Source: Rhizophagus sp. LPA8_4_AMF
Lineage: Eukaryota; Glomeromycota; Glomeromycetes; Glomerales; Glomeraceae
Length of the DNA: 32,296 nt
Reading direction: 5' to 3'
NCBI GenBank assembly: GCA_021464525.1
Contig: JADRCO010000504.1
Location: forward strand, 1 to 32,296
Shown here: positions 9,182 to 20,171 of the stretch, one piece after another
How positions within the stretch are numbered: position 1 is the stretch's first letter
How the letters are laid out: the number at the start of each line of letters is the position of its first letter
Notes under the pieces: generated by a model
Database searches by the model: none
Told to the model about the DNA's origin: nothing
Seen by the model: the letters and a program-made list of their open reading frames with translations, nothing else
Translations under genes and position numbers: made by a program

Positions 9182-10043
9182 ATGGTTGCAAAAATTGTCA
9201 TACGTCCTTCTAAAGAACGTGGTTATGCAAATCATGGGTGGTTAGATACTCATCATACATTTTCATTCGCTGATTATTGTGATCCAAATTATAAAGGTTT
9301 TGGCGCATTACGTGTAATTAATGAAGATATTGTACAGCCTAATAGTGGTTTTGGAACACATCCACATCGTGAATTTGAAATTTTCTCATATATTATTTCC
9401 GGTGAATTACAACATAAAGATTGTGAGTATTACGTGTGAAATTTTTTTAGTTACATGCATATTTTTTTTTTAGTAAAATAAAAAATGTACACAGTATTTA
9501 TTAAAATTTTTTTATCCTTTAATAGCAATGGGAAATGTAGAAATTCTTAAACGCGGTGATGTTCAATTCACAACTGCTGGAACAGGGATCTCGCATTCTG
9601 AATATAACATAAATAAAATTCATCCTGTTCATTTTCTTCAAATCTGGGTTTCACCCGATGATAAAAATCTTACCCCAGCTTATAACACGAAAACGTATCC
9701 TGATTCTCTTAAAACCAATAATTTAACTCATATAATTTCTCCGGCATCTGAACAAGATTCGAAGACGATTGGAATTCATACAGATTTTCATATGTTTGCT
9801 AGTATATTGCAACCTGAAAATAAAGTTGCATATATGGTTCAAAAATCTTTAAGTGGTGAAGATAAAACTAGAAGGTTATATGTTCATTTAACTAGTACAG
9901 GTGGTCAATTAAAAATTAATGATGGCAATATATTGAAGCCAGGTGATGGCGCTTTCATTACCGAAATAGTTAGTGGTGAAGAAGTTATTTTTGAATCTGT
10001 CGGTAAAGAAGCTGCAGAATTTGTTCTTTTTGACTTAGCTTAA
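9182..10043 (+). CDS. Pirin family protein (two exons, 252 aa)
   Basis: Exon 1 is 9182-9422, the intron 9423-9525 (GTGAGT...AATAG, 103 bp), exon 2 9526-10043; the split codon makes Ser81 and the joined protein is 252 aa. Pirins are bicupin proteins of the nucleus or cytoplasm; animal pirin is an iron-bound NF-kB cofactor, and bacterial and plant relatives have quercetinase or other roles, so the fungal role is open. The N-terminal cupin has the four metal ligands of the family: His60 and His62 in GTHPHREFEIFSYI, His104 and Glu106 in TAGTGISHSEYN. The C-terminal cupin follows (KVAYMVQKSLSGEDKTRRLY...KPGDGAFI). Length and motifs are nearest to the bacterial YhhW-like branch. A TATA box, clean A-rich leader, normal splice sites and a poly(A) signal make this the best-supported intact gene here. 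Confidence 0.95.
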
Positions 10044-10192
10044 ATGTATTTAGAGGTTTAATGTAAAATTTTACAGATATAGCAAATAACTATTTATTTA
10101 GAGGATTAATTAATTTTAGAGGTTAATTATTAATATAATTTAATTTTAATTTTTTTTTTTTTATTATTTCTATATGTTTATTTTAATGTTAT

Positions 10193-10198
10193 AATAAA
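10193..10198 (+). terminator. Poly(A) signal of pirin gene
   Basis: AATAAA lies 150 bp after the pirin stop codon in an AT-rich, T-tract-containing 3' flank. It is the best candidate for the 3' end signal. Confidence 0.45.
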
Positions 10199-10318
10199 AT
10201 ATACTCAATAATTATAAATGAAAAAAATGGTATGGCGTGGCGTGTTAAATAAAAAAAAAAAGAATATCGAACATCCTGAAATTAATTAAATATACACTAT
10301 CAAATAAAACTAATAAAC

Positions 10319-10450
10319 CTTAGTATCCGCTCCCATATTCGAGCAACCATCTTTGATAATTCTTCTCTGTAAGTGTATACGGTAAAAAATGAACGTAACA
10401 GGTTTGACGAATTCATTTGCTTTTTAATACGCTTATTTCATTCGTTTTCG
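10319..10450 (-). pseudogene. Possible second HMG-box scrap
   Basis: The minus strand encodes KPVTFIFYRIHLQ in one frame and REELSKMVARIWERI in another. The first recalls the start of a MATA_HMG box (RPxxxFIxYR) and the second its helix 2 (ISKxVAxxW), but about ten residues between them are missing and the frames differ. Weak; offered because a clearer HMG relic lies 350 bp upstream on the same strand. Confidence 0.25.
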
Positions 10451-10784
10451 ATTTCTTCTGTCCTGTTGCTTATGTTGCTCTTTAAATTTGTTCTATCAAC
10501 TTTTCCAAAACATAATGAATAAATATAATTGTTGGTCCATTAATATCAATAATATAAATTATTTCTAATTTAGAATTTTTTGTCCAATTGTTTCCATTTT
10601 TCAATATAAAATTATATATACTAACCATCACGAGCGATCCCAAAAATATATCCTTATTTCTTTTCTTTAAACAATCAAGGGAGATTTAGTATTCTCTTTT
10701 GAAATACAGCCATTAAAAAATCAACAATAACAAATCAATTTATTAATAAATATAAATAACTTAATACATAATTAGATTATCGCT

Positions 10785-10985
10785 CTTCTTAATCTTTTTC
10801 ATTTTAATCTATTCTCTTCCTCAGTCAGCTTTATATATTTTTCATTGTTAGATAAATTGTTCCATCCTACTACGGCGATGACAGAAAATTATTCATCATA
10901 CCGCTTGGAAAGTCTTTTTTAACTATTCTAAATCTCTACGCGGTACGTGAAGACCCATTATTATTCCTTTTCTTCTTTTCAGGAA
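10785..10985 (-). pseudogene. HMG-box gene relic (MATA_HMG-like)
   Basis: Minus-strand pieces line up with one HMG box: KKKRNNNGSSRTA, then RFRIVKKDFPSGMMNN, then after a one-base frame change VVGWNNLSNNEKYIKLTEEE and NRLK. The pattern RTPNxF...KKDF...GMM...W(K/N)NLSxxEKxxY...L..EE is that of the minor-groove DNA-binding HMG domain, whose MATA_HMG subtype is greatly expanded in Rhizophagus. There are stops after RTA, at the frame change and after NRLK, and no start codon or flanking exons can be joined. It is a dead copy. Confidence 0.55.
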
Positions 10986-10999
10986 ACTCATATGAAAGT

Positions 11000-12564
11000 A
11001 TCTTCATCTATGATGTAACAAGGAATGAGAAAGAAATGAGATATTGGAAATGATATCGTAAAAGTTTAAAAGTTATAATTTCGAATAATACCTGAACTCA
11101 AAATAATTAATTGCGTAAATTGCCTTTGGCGAGATTTCCATTAATCTCGTGTTCAAATTCTTTCTATAAAATTAATAAAGTTAAATATTAATAAAACTTT
11201 AAATGAAATTATTAAATAACTTATCAGATTAGCAGAAATCAAGGAAATTTACTTGTATTTTTGCATTGCCCAAATCACATACATATTATATCTTAATTGA
11301 AATTAATGCTTATTAATATCATCAAGTTTTTAAAATAATACCTTTGAAATCATTTACATCAAACTCATATTATATTATGTTCTACAAAAGAAAAAAGAAA
11401 AAATATATTAAATGTATAATAATAATAATAAATTTTGAAAAAGAAAATAATTTACATTTAATTCAACTTACTTTCGTTCACGCTATGCTCAGTCCCAATT
11501 GTCCGGCTTTAACAAACACCTCTTTTTTACCTATTTTTATTTCTACAAGGTGGTACTAGTAATCAATCTGTAAAAGAACAAATTATTAAATTATCTAAAT
11601 GGCTAAATGAGTGAAAATTGAATTAAGAGATCGAGATAATGTACAGTATATAGATTTTTAAATAAATCTCCCAACAGATTATTCATTCGTTTCTAAGATC
11701 TTTGCAGAATCAAATTCATATTGATAGCGTGATTTTATTAAATAATTACAAATCCAAATAATTATAATTTTAATATTATTAATAAACGTAAGTTTCTTTT
11801 TTCCAGAGTATTCAAAAACTTTTTGCGAAATATTAAAAAATTTCTGTTATGGGTGCAGTAAATTATGAGAAAAAAAGGGACATAAAATAAAATTGCCAAC
11901 TCTTACTAATACGGAGAAATTTATATGGAATCTGAACCACGACTTTTCCCTTTTCTCGACCTCTTCCTCTTCATCTTGTTATTCATAGAAAAATCATTGA
12001 TCCGCTTAATTATATCGTCTGGTCTTCAATACTATTTTTGAGTTTTGGCTGGTAATTTGAAAAAAAAAAATCTATTGATCCTATTGATCATTCCCTCTCC
12101 CCTAGCCCCCACCTATCTTCTCTATTTACCAATACCTCTTCCACCCATAATTATAGCACTAGCACGATAGTAAAATAAACTATTCGTTAAATGACAAATA
12201 TGCGTGATCTGAAATGTCGCGTATATTATATTTAATAAAAAATTTCTCTACTTCCATATAATAAAAATAGTTAATCCCTCTACGTTCTTCGTACTTTGAC
12301 GGGTACTATAATTACAATAAGATTAATAAATTTTATAATCAAAAACACAAAAAATAGTTTAATAAAAAAAAAATTACCTTGAGGTAAGAATTGTGATACT
12401 ATAAATATAATTAAACGTCATTTACTTCTTTTATTGTCTAATTTATAATTAACAAGGTATTAGTAAATAACAATGAATATTAATAAATATCAATATCATA
12501 AAGATCACGATTAAATACTTACCTTTTTTTAATTTAATCAGAAATAGCAACTTCCTTATAAAAC
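11000..12564. other. Intergenic with minus-strand coding scraps
   Basis: Several short minus-strand stretches read like protein but match no family I know: KEFEHEINGNLAKGNLRN (about 11107-11165, preceded by an intron-like ATTTTATAG), VEIKIGKKEVFVKAGQLG (about 11490-11550) and RYQYEFDSAKILETNE (about 11685-11735). They may be older exons of the HMG relic or another dead gene. A minus-strand G-rich spot at 12092-12116 (GGTGGGGG, AGGGG, AGGG) could form a G-quadruplex. The rest is AT-rich. Confidence 0.25.
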
Positions 12565-12700
12565 AGAGTTATCTAAAATATACAGGAAATTTCGTCATAT
12601 TCTGGCGGTAAACCTCGTCCTCAAATATTGAATTAATATTTGAGGATGAGGTTTATCGCAAGCAATGGAACGGGATTTCTTGTATATTTTAGATAATTCT
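12565..12700. mobile_element. Foldback (palindromic) MITE-like element
   Basis: Two arms of about 64 bp are near-complete inverted copies: the left reads GAGTTATCTAAAATATACA..., and the right, inverted, GAATTATCTAAAATATACA..., meeting at CCTCAAATATTGAATTAATA. The whole 136-bp unit could fold into one long hairpin. No coding capacity and no convincing target duplication is visible. An extra TAGATAATTCTGG just beyond the right arm repeats the end sequence. It could be a foldback transposon or a hairpin RNA locus. Confidence 0.65.
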
Positions 12701-12928
12701 ATTTACATTAGATAATTCTGGTGGACTATTAATAGTATTTTCGTTTTAGCTTGTTCTTTTATATGAATGAATTTGAAAGGGGAATATTAATAATATGTTC
12801 GTGCGTATAAATTATTTATAAAAAAGAAGCATACCAGTAGCATACCTTTTGAATAATAACCATAAATATATAAAATTTATTCTCTTTTTTTTATGTTAAA
12901 ATATTAGCGAAAAGAGTGTTTGCAAAAT

Positions 12929-12990
12929 GCCCGAAGTGAAGTGAAGGACTTTATACGTTTTTGCGAGTAGTGATCATACGCTCATAAATT
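12929..12990 (+). mobile_element. Relic of the GTCCGAAG MITE family
   Basis: CCCGAAGTGAAGTGAAGGAC, then TTTATACGTTTTTGC, parallels the left half of the complete element at 23625-23718 (CCGAAGTGTAACGAAGGACT, ATATAACTTTTATGC). The right terminal repeat is not recognisable, so this is a truncated or decayed copy. Confidence 0.5.
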
Positions 12991-13540
12991 GAGAAAGACG
13001 TTATATTTCATGAAACAAATTTCCAAAAAAAAAAAATTAAACATAAATTTGATTTACACTGAAATCATTCAATACCAATTGATTGGCTATATAAATTTCA
13101 CAACTAAATGATCGCTTACTGAGTCCCCTTGAACTTTAAATAGATCGACTTCTAATTTGACATTATTACAGGATTAAAGGCAATAAAATAGACGAAACAA
13201 TGACACATAATAAGGTATCTATATGATTTTAAATCAACATTTATCACATTTTTATATCATTCAATCATGGCTCGTATTTAAATCGAAGCCAAAATTTTGT
13301 AATCGAATAATTGAACAACTCCGTCAATGAGTGATTATACTTGATTCGCTTAAAACCTAACATTAAATACATTATTAATACACTTATCAAAGTTTTGAAC
13401 CCATTTTTATTTACTCCTAAATTTATTTATTAAATTTCACGGCATAATACATTTGATGACAATAAAGAAATTCTTACTACACACTACCATAATGCGATAT
13501 TCTCAACTTCTTTAACAATATATTTATTTCATTGAACTAC
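12991..13540. other. Intergenic, AT-rich
   Basis: No gene, repeat or coding-like stretch was recognised here. The same holds for 13627-14094. Confidence 0.4.
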
Positions 13541-13626
13541 AGTAAGTATCTAATTTAAGTAAGTATCTGATCTAAGTAAGTATCTAATCTAAGTAAGTAT
13601 CTAATCTAAGTAAGTATCTAATTTAA
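13541..13626. repeat. 17-bp minisatellite, about five copies
   Basis: The unit TAATCTAAGTAAGTATC repeats in tandem about five times with one or two substitutions per copy. Each copy carries GTAAGTATC, which looks like a splice donor. Confidence 0.85.
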
Positions 13627-14094
13627 AAATTATAATCAAAAGATCAAAAATGTATAAGAAATTCAACGTGTCTTAACGAATCTTAAAAAAGGATACATCA
13701 CTGGGATACATCATCAGCTAATTATTGCCAACATATAAATGATCGATAATCACATAACGAGCCATACTCTTATTTTTTTTCATAGAATCTCAGAATAAGC
13801 GTAATATCCGAAGTAAATAACTATCATTAATTGGATTTATTTGTTAAAAAAAAAAAATATATAAAATAAAATAAATAAAAGAATTGCAAAATACCATTTG
13901 TATGAAGATTTTAATATAAAATTTGAAATAAAAAATATTTTACCGCTTAGATATCCTCGTTCAAATAATTCTACACAATATTGAGATGTTTAATTTCCCA
14001 TAGTAAAAAATATAATTATTACACAATATAAATAAGTAAATAAACCTTATAACGAACCTAATGAACCTATCAAACTACTAATAATACTATTTAC

Positions 14095-14252
14095 TCGAGC
14101 AATACCCGTATCAACATAAAAACGGATATAAAACGGGCATTACCCATTTTTTACCCATTTGCTAGTCGCTACTCCATAATCCGGATACTCGTAAAAATAC
14201 CCGAGTATACCCGGATTGTAACCGGGTAACCGGGTAACGGGTCGCAGCTCTA
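14095..14252 (-). mobile_element. Non-autonomous hAT-type MITE, copy 2
   Basis: The right end reads CGGGTCGCAGCTCTA and the left TCGAGCAATACCCG; inverted, they match the ends of the MITE at 1074-1229. Flanks CTATTTAC (14087-14094) and CTATTTGT (14253-14260) agree at 6 of 8 bases, fitting an 8-bp target duplication. The 158-bp interior is rich in ACCCGGGTA-like motifs and carries TATGGAGTAG, as in copy 1 (TATGGAGTCG). It lies in the opposite orientation to copy 1. Confidence 0.7.
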
Positions 14253-14478
14253 CTATTTGTTGTTGATGACAATCAATTGTATTTAATCTTTAAAAACATA
14301 AAATTTTGATCATTAGTATATTGTAATATATTATAATACAAAAACTTTGTATAATAGCACATAAATATATAGTACAATATGCTACCTTAAAATTTTATTT
14401 CATTGTTTCTTAAAAAAAACATGTTTTATTAGTATTTACAGCATTATTCCAGTGTTATTTTCAGAAATCTAAGAAATG

Positions 14479-14728
14479 TTGATTGATGATCTGAAAGCGT
14501 TATATAATGAGAACATTGTGATCTGCGTGGCTTAGAAATTTGTGTCGCAATTATTGACGTCACGTCCTACTTGCAAAAAAAAAAAAATTTAGATGAAAAA
14601 ACAACTATCGAATAAAGAATTTGTGAAATTTTCAAGAAAATATTCCTGTTGGTATTGAAAAAGGATATTTTTACTTTAATGCTAATAGATATCGTGAAAT
14701 TGGAAAGAATATATTTGAAAGTTTTCAG
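14479..14728 (+). pseudogene. Unrecognised coding scrap
   Basis: Two stretches look protein-coding: LIDDLKALYNENIVICVA, then a stop and KFVSQLLTSRPTC, and after an A-run ENIPVGIEKGYFYFNANRY, continuing to FESFQ just before a GTAATT donor-like site at 14729. I do not recognise the family. The A-run of about 13 bases between them breaks the frame. Confidence 0.25.
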
Positions 14729-15340
14729 GTAATTTTATTTTTTAACGGGTTAAAAGAAAAACTTCAAACTCTTTTCTTAAAGCGTACTTAAATTTCATAA
14801 CAGAGAATAAAAACATAATTCTTTTATATTTCTCAAGCCCAGTTTTGATTCATTTCTAATCAACCATTGCGATCTGAGAAGGGAAGAGCTTCTCTCCTTT
14901 TACTTCTATTCCACCTCCAAAAAGAAAGAAATATTCTGACTTCCTCATTCTGGCGAACGAAAATATTAGTTTATCGTTTCTCCACTTCCTTACACTACGA
15001 ACTCATTAAAATTATTATTATTTGATTCTATTTATTTCTATTTATATTGGAAATCTTTACGATCAATAGAAAAATCATTAGTATAATAATATTCCTTTAA
15101 CAATGACATAGTTAAAAGAATTTCTATTTTGCTATATGACAGTAAGCAATATAATTAACAAAACAACATCACGTATAATTTATGTTGAGCAAACCTGTTG
15201 ACCATATAGTATACTCAAAAATTTTTTATCAAAGATGTTTCTTAATATTTAATTTTGGACAACGATAGTGAACTTCTATCAGATCTATCAGGTCTGTGAA
15301 TAAAAATTGGATTAAAAAGCGAGAGCGATGGAATTAAGAA

Positions 15341-15424
15341 GGAAGTGAAACGATAATTAAAAAAGCATTATTAAAAGATACACCTGAACAGATCATATCA
15401 GAATATATTAACAGATCTGTATAA
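15341..15424 (+). pseudogene. Unrecognised coding scrap
   Basis: GSETIIKKALLKDTPEQIIS, then EYINRSV, ends at a TAA at 15422-15424. The codon composition looks like coding sequence but the piece is only 27 codons with no start. No family is assigned. Confidence 0.15.
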
Positions 15425-15725
15425 CGAGACATTTTTGAGATGTTCTTTTTTTTCATCTTTGTTTGAGCCATAATTTTAAGGTAAATGTTTCTTTTTCGGG
15501 TTAAAAAAACGTGATTTAGATGTATTATCTTCTAATTGTTTGATGGTTTCTTTTCAATCCAGAAGTTTGTTTTGTGCTTTAATCAATCTAAATTAGTACA
15601 TCTCTTCTTTAACAATTACGTAACTATTCTAATTATGTAATATAATCAAAATTGGATCATTATTAAAAACAAAAAAAATTTCAACCTTTAATACTTCCCT
15701 TGCTTATGGAATTTTTCTGGGGTCA

Positions 15726-15869
15726 ATGAGAAAAGTAAGATCTTTGGATTCAAAATTATCAATAAATTGGGTCAAACCATCACAATTCGATAGATTCAAT
15801 AAATGTTCTCCGTATACAACCGGAGAACGAATTACTCTTCAAAGAAGCGCAGGCCTGGAGGCGCTATGA
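15726..15869 (+). CDS. Small open reading frame, 47 codons
   Basis: MRKVRSLDSKLSINWVKPSQ, then FDRFNKCSPYTTGERITLQR, sits in a stretch that is less AT-rich than its surroundings. No domain is recognisable. It may be a scrap of a dead gene rather than a functional small protein. Confidence 0.2.
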   Translation: MRKVRSLDSKLSINWVKPSQFDRFNKCSPYTTGERITLQRSAGLEAL

Positions 15870-15899
15870 CTATTACCAAGACGATAAGTCAGATGATCT

Positions 15900-16916
15900 T
15901 TCAATGGCATTGACGATTTTTTAGCGAAAATTTTGTTGTCGTTATTGACCAAAAGAAGTGGATTGTCAAGGTGACGTTGAGGTGATAGGTTTTTATATTT
16001 TTGTAAAATGAATTTTTTTGTTTATAGGTCAATTTTTGTTTTTGTGGGTGACGGATTGTAATAACCATGGGTTATCTAAAGACGCGTTTCCTACAGAGCG
16101 ATCCTGATGATGTTCTAGTGTGGGCTGTAGTTTTAATTTGAATATTAAAAAAAAAAATAACTATCTGCTATATTTAACTATATGATAATTATTCTCTTGA
16201 TTTATGTATATTTAGTATTTACACATCTTTCATAATAAATCAAAAAGGAATAACTTTATAATTTCAATGATTTCATTTCATTGTAATTGTAATAATTTTG
16301 AGTACATTTTGGCATGTAAAAATATCAAACCATTTCAGTCTTACATACGATACGATAGTATCGGATGATATCGTCATATCGGATATATCCAAGCTAACTG
16401 AATACCATTACAATAGTTTGATATGATCTTTAGTGTACTTGTGACAATGCGATAACTTTTATAATACTTTTAAATTTGAAATGCAGTTCTTGTTGGTTAT
16501 CAGCTCAACTGACCTAAATGAATCACTATTGAAATATACGACGTTATGTACTGTAAAAATAAAACATGTAATAATTTTTTTTTTTAAAAAAAAAATAAAT
16601 ACGATATATGTGATGCTAGTTAATACCATTATTTAATCAACTCCAATTTCGAAATTAACATATTTACGAAAATTTTAGAAAAATTTTTTTTTCACAATGT
16701 TCTATTCTTTATTTATAAAAAGAAATAAAATTGGTCCAATAATAAATATACAATAAAAGTATAAAAGATAAAATAATTTGAGAAATAAAAATAAATAATT
16801 ACTTCTACGATTGTTGGGAAGTTAAACGAAAAAAAGATAAAAGAATCGGTTGACGAAAAGGTTCAAACACCTTACCCCTATGCAAACTATCGATAAAGTT
16901 GTTGAAACCTAATGAA
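15900..16916. other. Intergenic, 3' side of the 17-kb kinase-like gene
   Basis: AT-rich sequence. At 16345-16395 related motifs with TATCGGAT and GATATCG repeat and form small palindromes; this may be the edge of an old element but no ends could be defined. Nothing else was recognised. Confidence 0.3.
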
Positions 16917-18213
16917 TTAGATGAATTTTAAATTTCTACTAACATAGATGGCACCTCTATGTAATAATGGAATTAATCCATAACTCTTAAAATCATTAAA
17001 TTTGGCGATTTCTGCTTCATCAAATTGATTTGATATTTCAGATGGTTCGGGATCATCACAAATTGCTACCACCCATTTCTCAAATAAGATGTACAAGTCT
17101 AATGCTGAAGGTCTCTTGAGTGGGTCTGTACTTAAACATTTTTCCATTAATTGAGAATAAAGAGAGGGGGTTCCCTCAGCGGGTTTTGGTCTTAATCCTG
17201 AAAGAATGTCATTTATTAATGAACGATCATGTGGCCTATCATGATAAGGACGTTCACCAACCGATAACATCCACATGATCATACCGAAACTATAAATATC
17301 GGAAGCTTGAGTTGGTTCACTTCCTTCAAAAATTTCAGGAGCAACAAATGGGATAACCCCATAAATTCCTTCTGAATTTGTGTTAAATGGTGGTCCGTGT
17401 AAACCGGTGTCAGATACCCTTGCGTCCATTATGTCTCTGTCGCATTCAACTAAAATATTACCTCCGTGTAAATGACCATGAACGAGACCATGTTCATGAA
17501 TTTTATATATCCCGGACGCGATTGACCACAAGAGATCGACAGTGTCTCTCCAACAAAGTAATTCATTACAAGAATCGAGAAAGGAATACATATCTCCTTT
17601 ATTATAATATCTGAAGACGAACATAATGTTCGATGTGTTATCTCTAGTTATACCGAAGCAATCAGCAAGTGAATTGTTATTTAAGCACTTTGAGTATTTA
17701 TAAAGCTTTTTTTTTAAAAAAAAAAAAAAAAATATTAAAATCTTAGTTAATAAATAATCTATTATTTTATAAGCTAAAGTTAATAGCAAAAATTTAAACA
17801 CCTACTTGACGTATGAATTGATCGCTTAGTTCCCTTGAATTATTTAGACGTTTAAGTATAACTTTTGTCGGACCACCACGGGACCATATACTAGCCGCTT
17901 CGTCCCAGTTCCAAAATGGACCTTCCATCCACAAAGCGGAGTAAATTGTAGAAAAGGAACCTTCTTTGCCAGTATACTTTATAAGGTCAAATTGAGAGAA
18001 ATCAATCCATTCAAGAAAGTCCAAATTTTCTTTCGCACTTTTTTGGGTGTGTCTAATAAGGTCATCTATTTTGGGGTCACCGCTAGACCAATTTTTAAAA
18101 TTTTCTACCAAATATGCAACGTCGCAATTAACGCACCAGAGAATTGAAGTACATGTTTTTTCACAGTTTGGACATGTTACAAAATTACTAGGCAAGTTAA
18201 ACACGTTCGACAT
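16917..18213 (-). CDS. Kinase-like protein (probable pseudokinase), two exons, 398 aa
   Basis: Exon 1 is 18213-17806 (136 codons), the intron 17805-17706 (GTAGGT...AAAAG, 100 bp), exon 2 17705-16917 (262 aa plus stop); the frame is kept. Residues 14-30 form a zinc-ribbon-like CPNC...WCVNC, as in many Rhizophagus kinases. The kinase-like domain follows: GKEGSFSTIY (82-91), the ATP-binding Lys121 in GPTKVILKRL, HGHLHGGNIL (212-221), DTG (235-237), VAPEIFEG, and SDIYSFGMIMWML. The catalytic HRD is HGH, so the proton-accepting Asp is His, while Asn219 and the DTG Asp remain; the αC Glu also seems to be Gln136. It may bind nucleotide but is unlikely to phosphorylate by the usual mechanism. The frame upstream of LYKYSK, with a run of Phe, is intron translation. 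The frame is uninterrupted, unlike its paralogue at 4.4 kb (about 55-60% identical by eye). Confidence 0.88.
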
Positions 18214-18310
18214 TATTAAGTGTGAGTAGCGTGCGAAAAAAGATATATGTAAAAAATAAATATTGTAAAAAGAAATGTCTTATGATAAATATTTTGAACG
18301 GAATGTGAGA

Positions 18311-18320
18311 TATTTAAATA
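18311..18320 (-). promoter_or_regulatory. Possible TATA element of the kinase-like gene
   Basis: The palindrome TATTTAAATA lies about 98 bp upstream of the ATG at 18213. Position and sequence suit a TATA element, but such strings are common in DNA this AT-rich. Confidence 0.3.
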
Positions 18321-18744
18321 CGTTATCATTTTGAGTCATAGGAAGTGTAAATATAACTCCGAGATGATTAATAATAATTTATATCGAAACAAAAACCAAT
18401 AGTTTCATTAATCGGGACTTGATTGTAATTATTTTTATTGTATTATTTATGTGAAGCATATATATATATATGATTTCATTGATTTCATAACATCTTATCA
18501 ATCCTTAAAATAAAACTTTTTGATGACTTTTATTTTAGGCTTGTTTCAAAAATCGTATTCAAAAAAAAAAAAATAATAATAATAAATATATGCATTTATA
18601 TTAATTTCTAACTGAATAAATCATATATTGAATATAATGGAAGTTACATTATTATAGTATCTTAACAACAAACCCCTTATCTAATGACCAAATTAATAAT
18701 AATGAGTGGATATATGCAGATTAAAAAATGGCAGTTTATTGTAT

Positions 18745-18765
18745 GTAGATCCGTGCGACAAAATA
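18745..18765 (+). repeat. Short dispersed repeat (partner at 2621-2648)
   Basis: TATGTAGATCCGTGCGACA here and TATGTGAGATCCGTGCGCCA at about 2621 are nearly the same and both stand out by their GC content. Similarity fades after about 25 bases. It may be the edge of a dispersed element. Confidence 0.3.
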
Positions 18766-20171
18766 CGCAGAACGTATAATAGTTCAAAGAACTTTTAGAG
18801 GTTTCTGATATAGATTATAATAGCTTCTAAAATTCTTTTTTTTCTTTTAATAAAGTAAAAATAAATAAATATTAATTGTGTTTTTGTTTGAAAGATAAAA
18901 AAAAAAAAAATTTTATCTAAATTTGTTTATATTGGCCATTTCTTTGATGACCCCATTTTTTTTTTTTTAAAAAAAAAAAATCTCATTTATTCAACAAAGA
19001 TGACAGATGACCAATCTTTAAAAAAAACGCCAACATGCATTCATTGAAGTTTTCAAACGTAATATATTTTTTTAAATAAATAATAAATTATTATTTTGAT
19101 CTTGTTAAAATCAAGTAAAAAAAAAAAATTAAAATAAAAAAAAAAATATTTTCTTTTTTTAAAATCCTCATGATTTTTTTTATTTTTTTTTTTTTGTGTG
19201 TGAGAAAAAAATTTTAAAAATTATGTATGACGGGTTTCACATATATTGTACCATTAAAATTAATTAATTGTATAATCTGATTTAAAAATTATTAATATAT
19301 TTTTATAATAACGACACAAAAATGGGTCTTTTGATCCTTATTCTTTGTGTTATATTGCAGATTTATTATTCTATCGAATTCTATATGGTATGATTTCGAA
19401 GATCCTATTGTTCTCTTTTTATAGCTTGCGTAATTCTTTTAGACGCCTAGAACATATTTATGGAATCTCTTTACCTTTCGCTGTTAAATCCAAAAAGGGT
19501 AATCTCGATTTAAAAAATTACGGCCTGCGTTAAGATCCCTTTTTGGCCTGCATTATCATGATCTTTGCCGGAATCCAAAAAGGAATAGCTGATTTCTGAT
19601 TAAGTTAATTTGTAATTTCAATAATATATACAATTTAAGTAAAATTTACAATGTAATTATGCGGAACAAATCTTCCTTATCTCCGTATTCCTTATTAGTT
19701 GTTCATGTTTATGTGGAAAAAATGTGTTGAATAAGATGAAAAGGATTTTTTGCAATAATTTACAATACATTATTTATATTAATATTGTGTATTGAATGAT
19801 TTTTATTTTTTGTATGTATGTAGATATTACCTAAACGAAAAAAAAAATAATTATAAACTTAAAAAGAAAAATGCGTAAGAATCTTTTTTCAAGTATAAAA
19901 ATAATAATTTTAATATTCAAAACTTATACAATTATAAAACTTATTTTAATTAGTACACCAGAAATAATTTTTAATATAGAATCACCCCATTGTCAATAAT
20001 TTTTTTTTTTCAACTATTGGTTGGTTTGAAAGAAAATCTTAATAGATTTAAATATAAAAATAATAAACAATGGTGGAAGAAGTACATATTGGTATATACT
20101 GTATATTATTATACATTCTAATTAAATTTATGTAAATATTCAAAGGGATTCTCATAATTATTTTTATAATA

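Larger units (their letters stand above)
18214..20171. other. Intergenic, extreme AT and homopolymer content
   Basis: Long runs of A and T dominate, notably 18895-19200. Besides the repeat shared with 2621-2648, one plus-strand frame of 62 codons (19345-19533, LLFYRILYGMISKILLF...) lies in a slightly richer patch, without any recognisable domain. Confidence 0.35.

Noticed and set aside
1074-14252. One 13-kb transposon bounded by the TAGGGCTGCGACCC and CGGGTCGCAGCTCTA ends
   Set aside because: The outer flanks (TATATGAC and CTATTTGT) do not match, whereas each copy has its own nearby opposite end with a matching degenerate duplication; they are two separate MITEs.
17387-17614. Plus-strand frames opposite the kinase-like gene (also 18047-18229)
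   Set aside because: Both are antisense shadows of well-supported exons.
17706-17801. N-terminal extension MFKFLLLTLAYK... of kinase exon 2, resembling a signal peptide
   Set aside because: It is translation of the intron; a clean GTAGGT donor and AAAAG acceptor join the upstream exon in frame, and the paralogue has the same intron.
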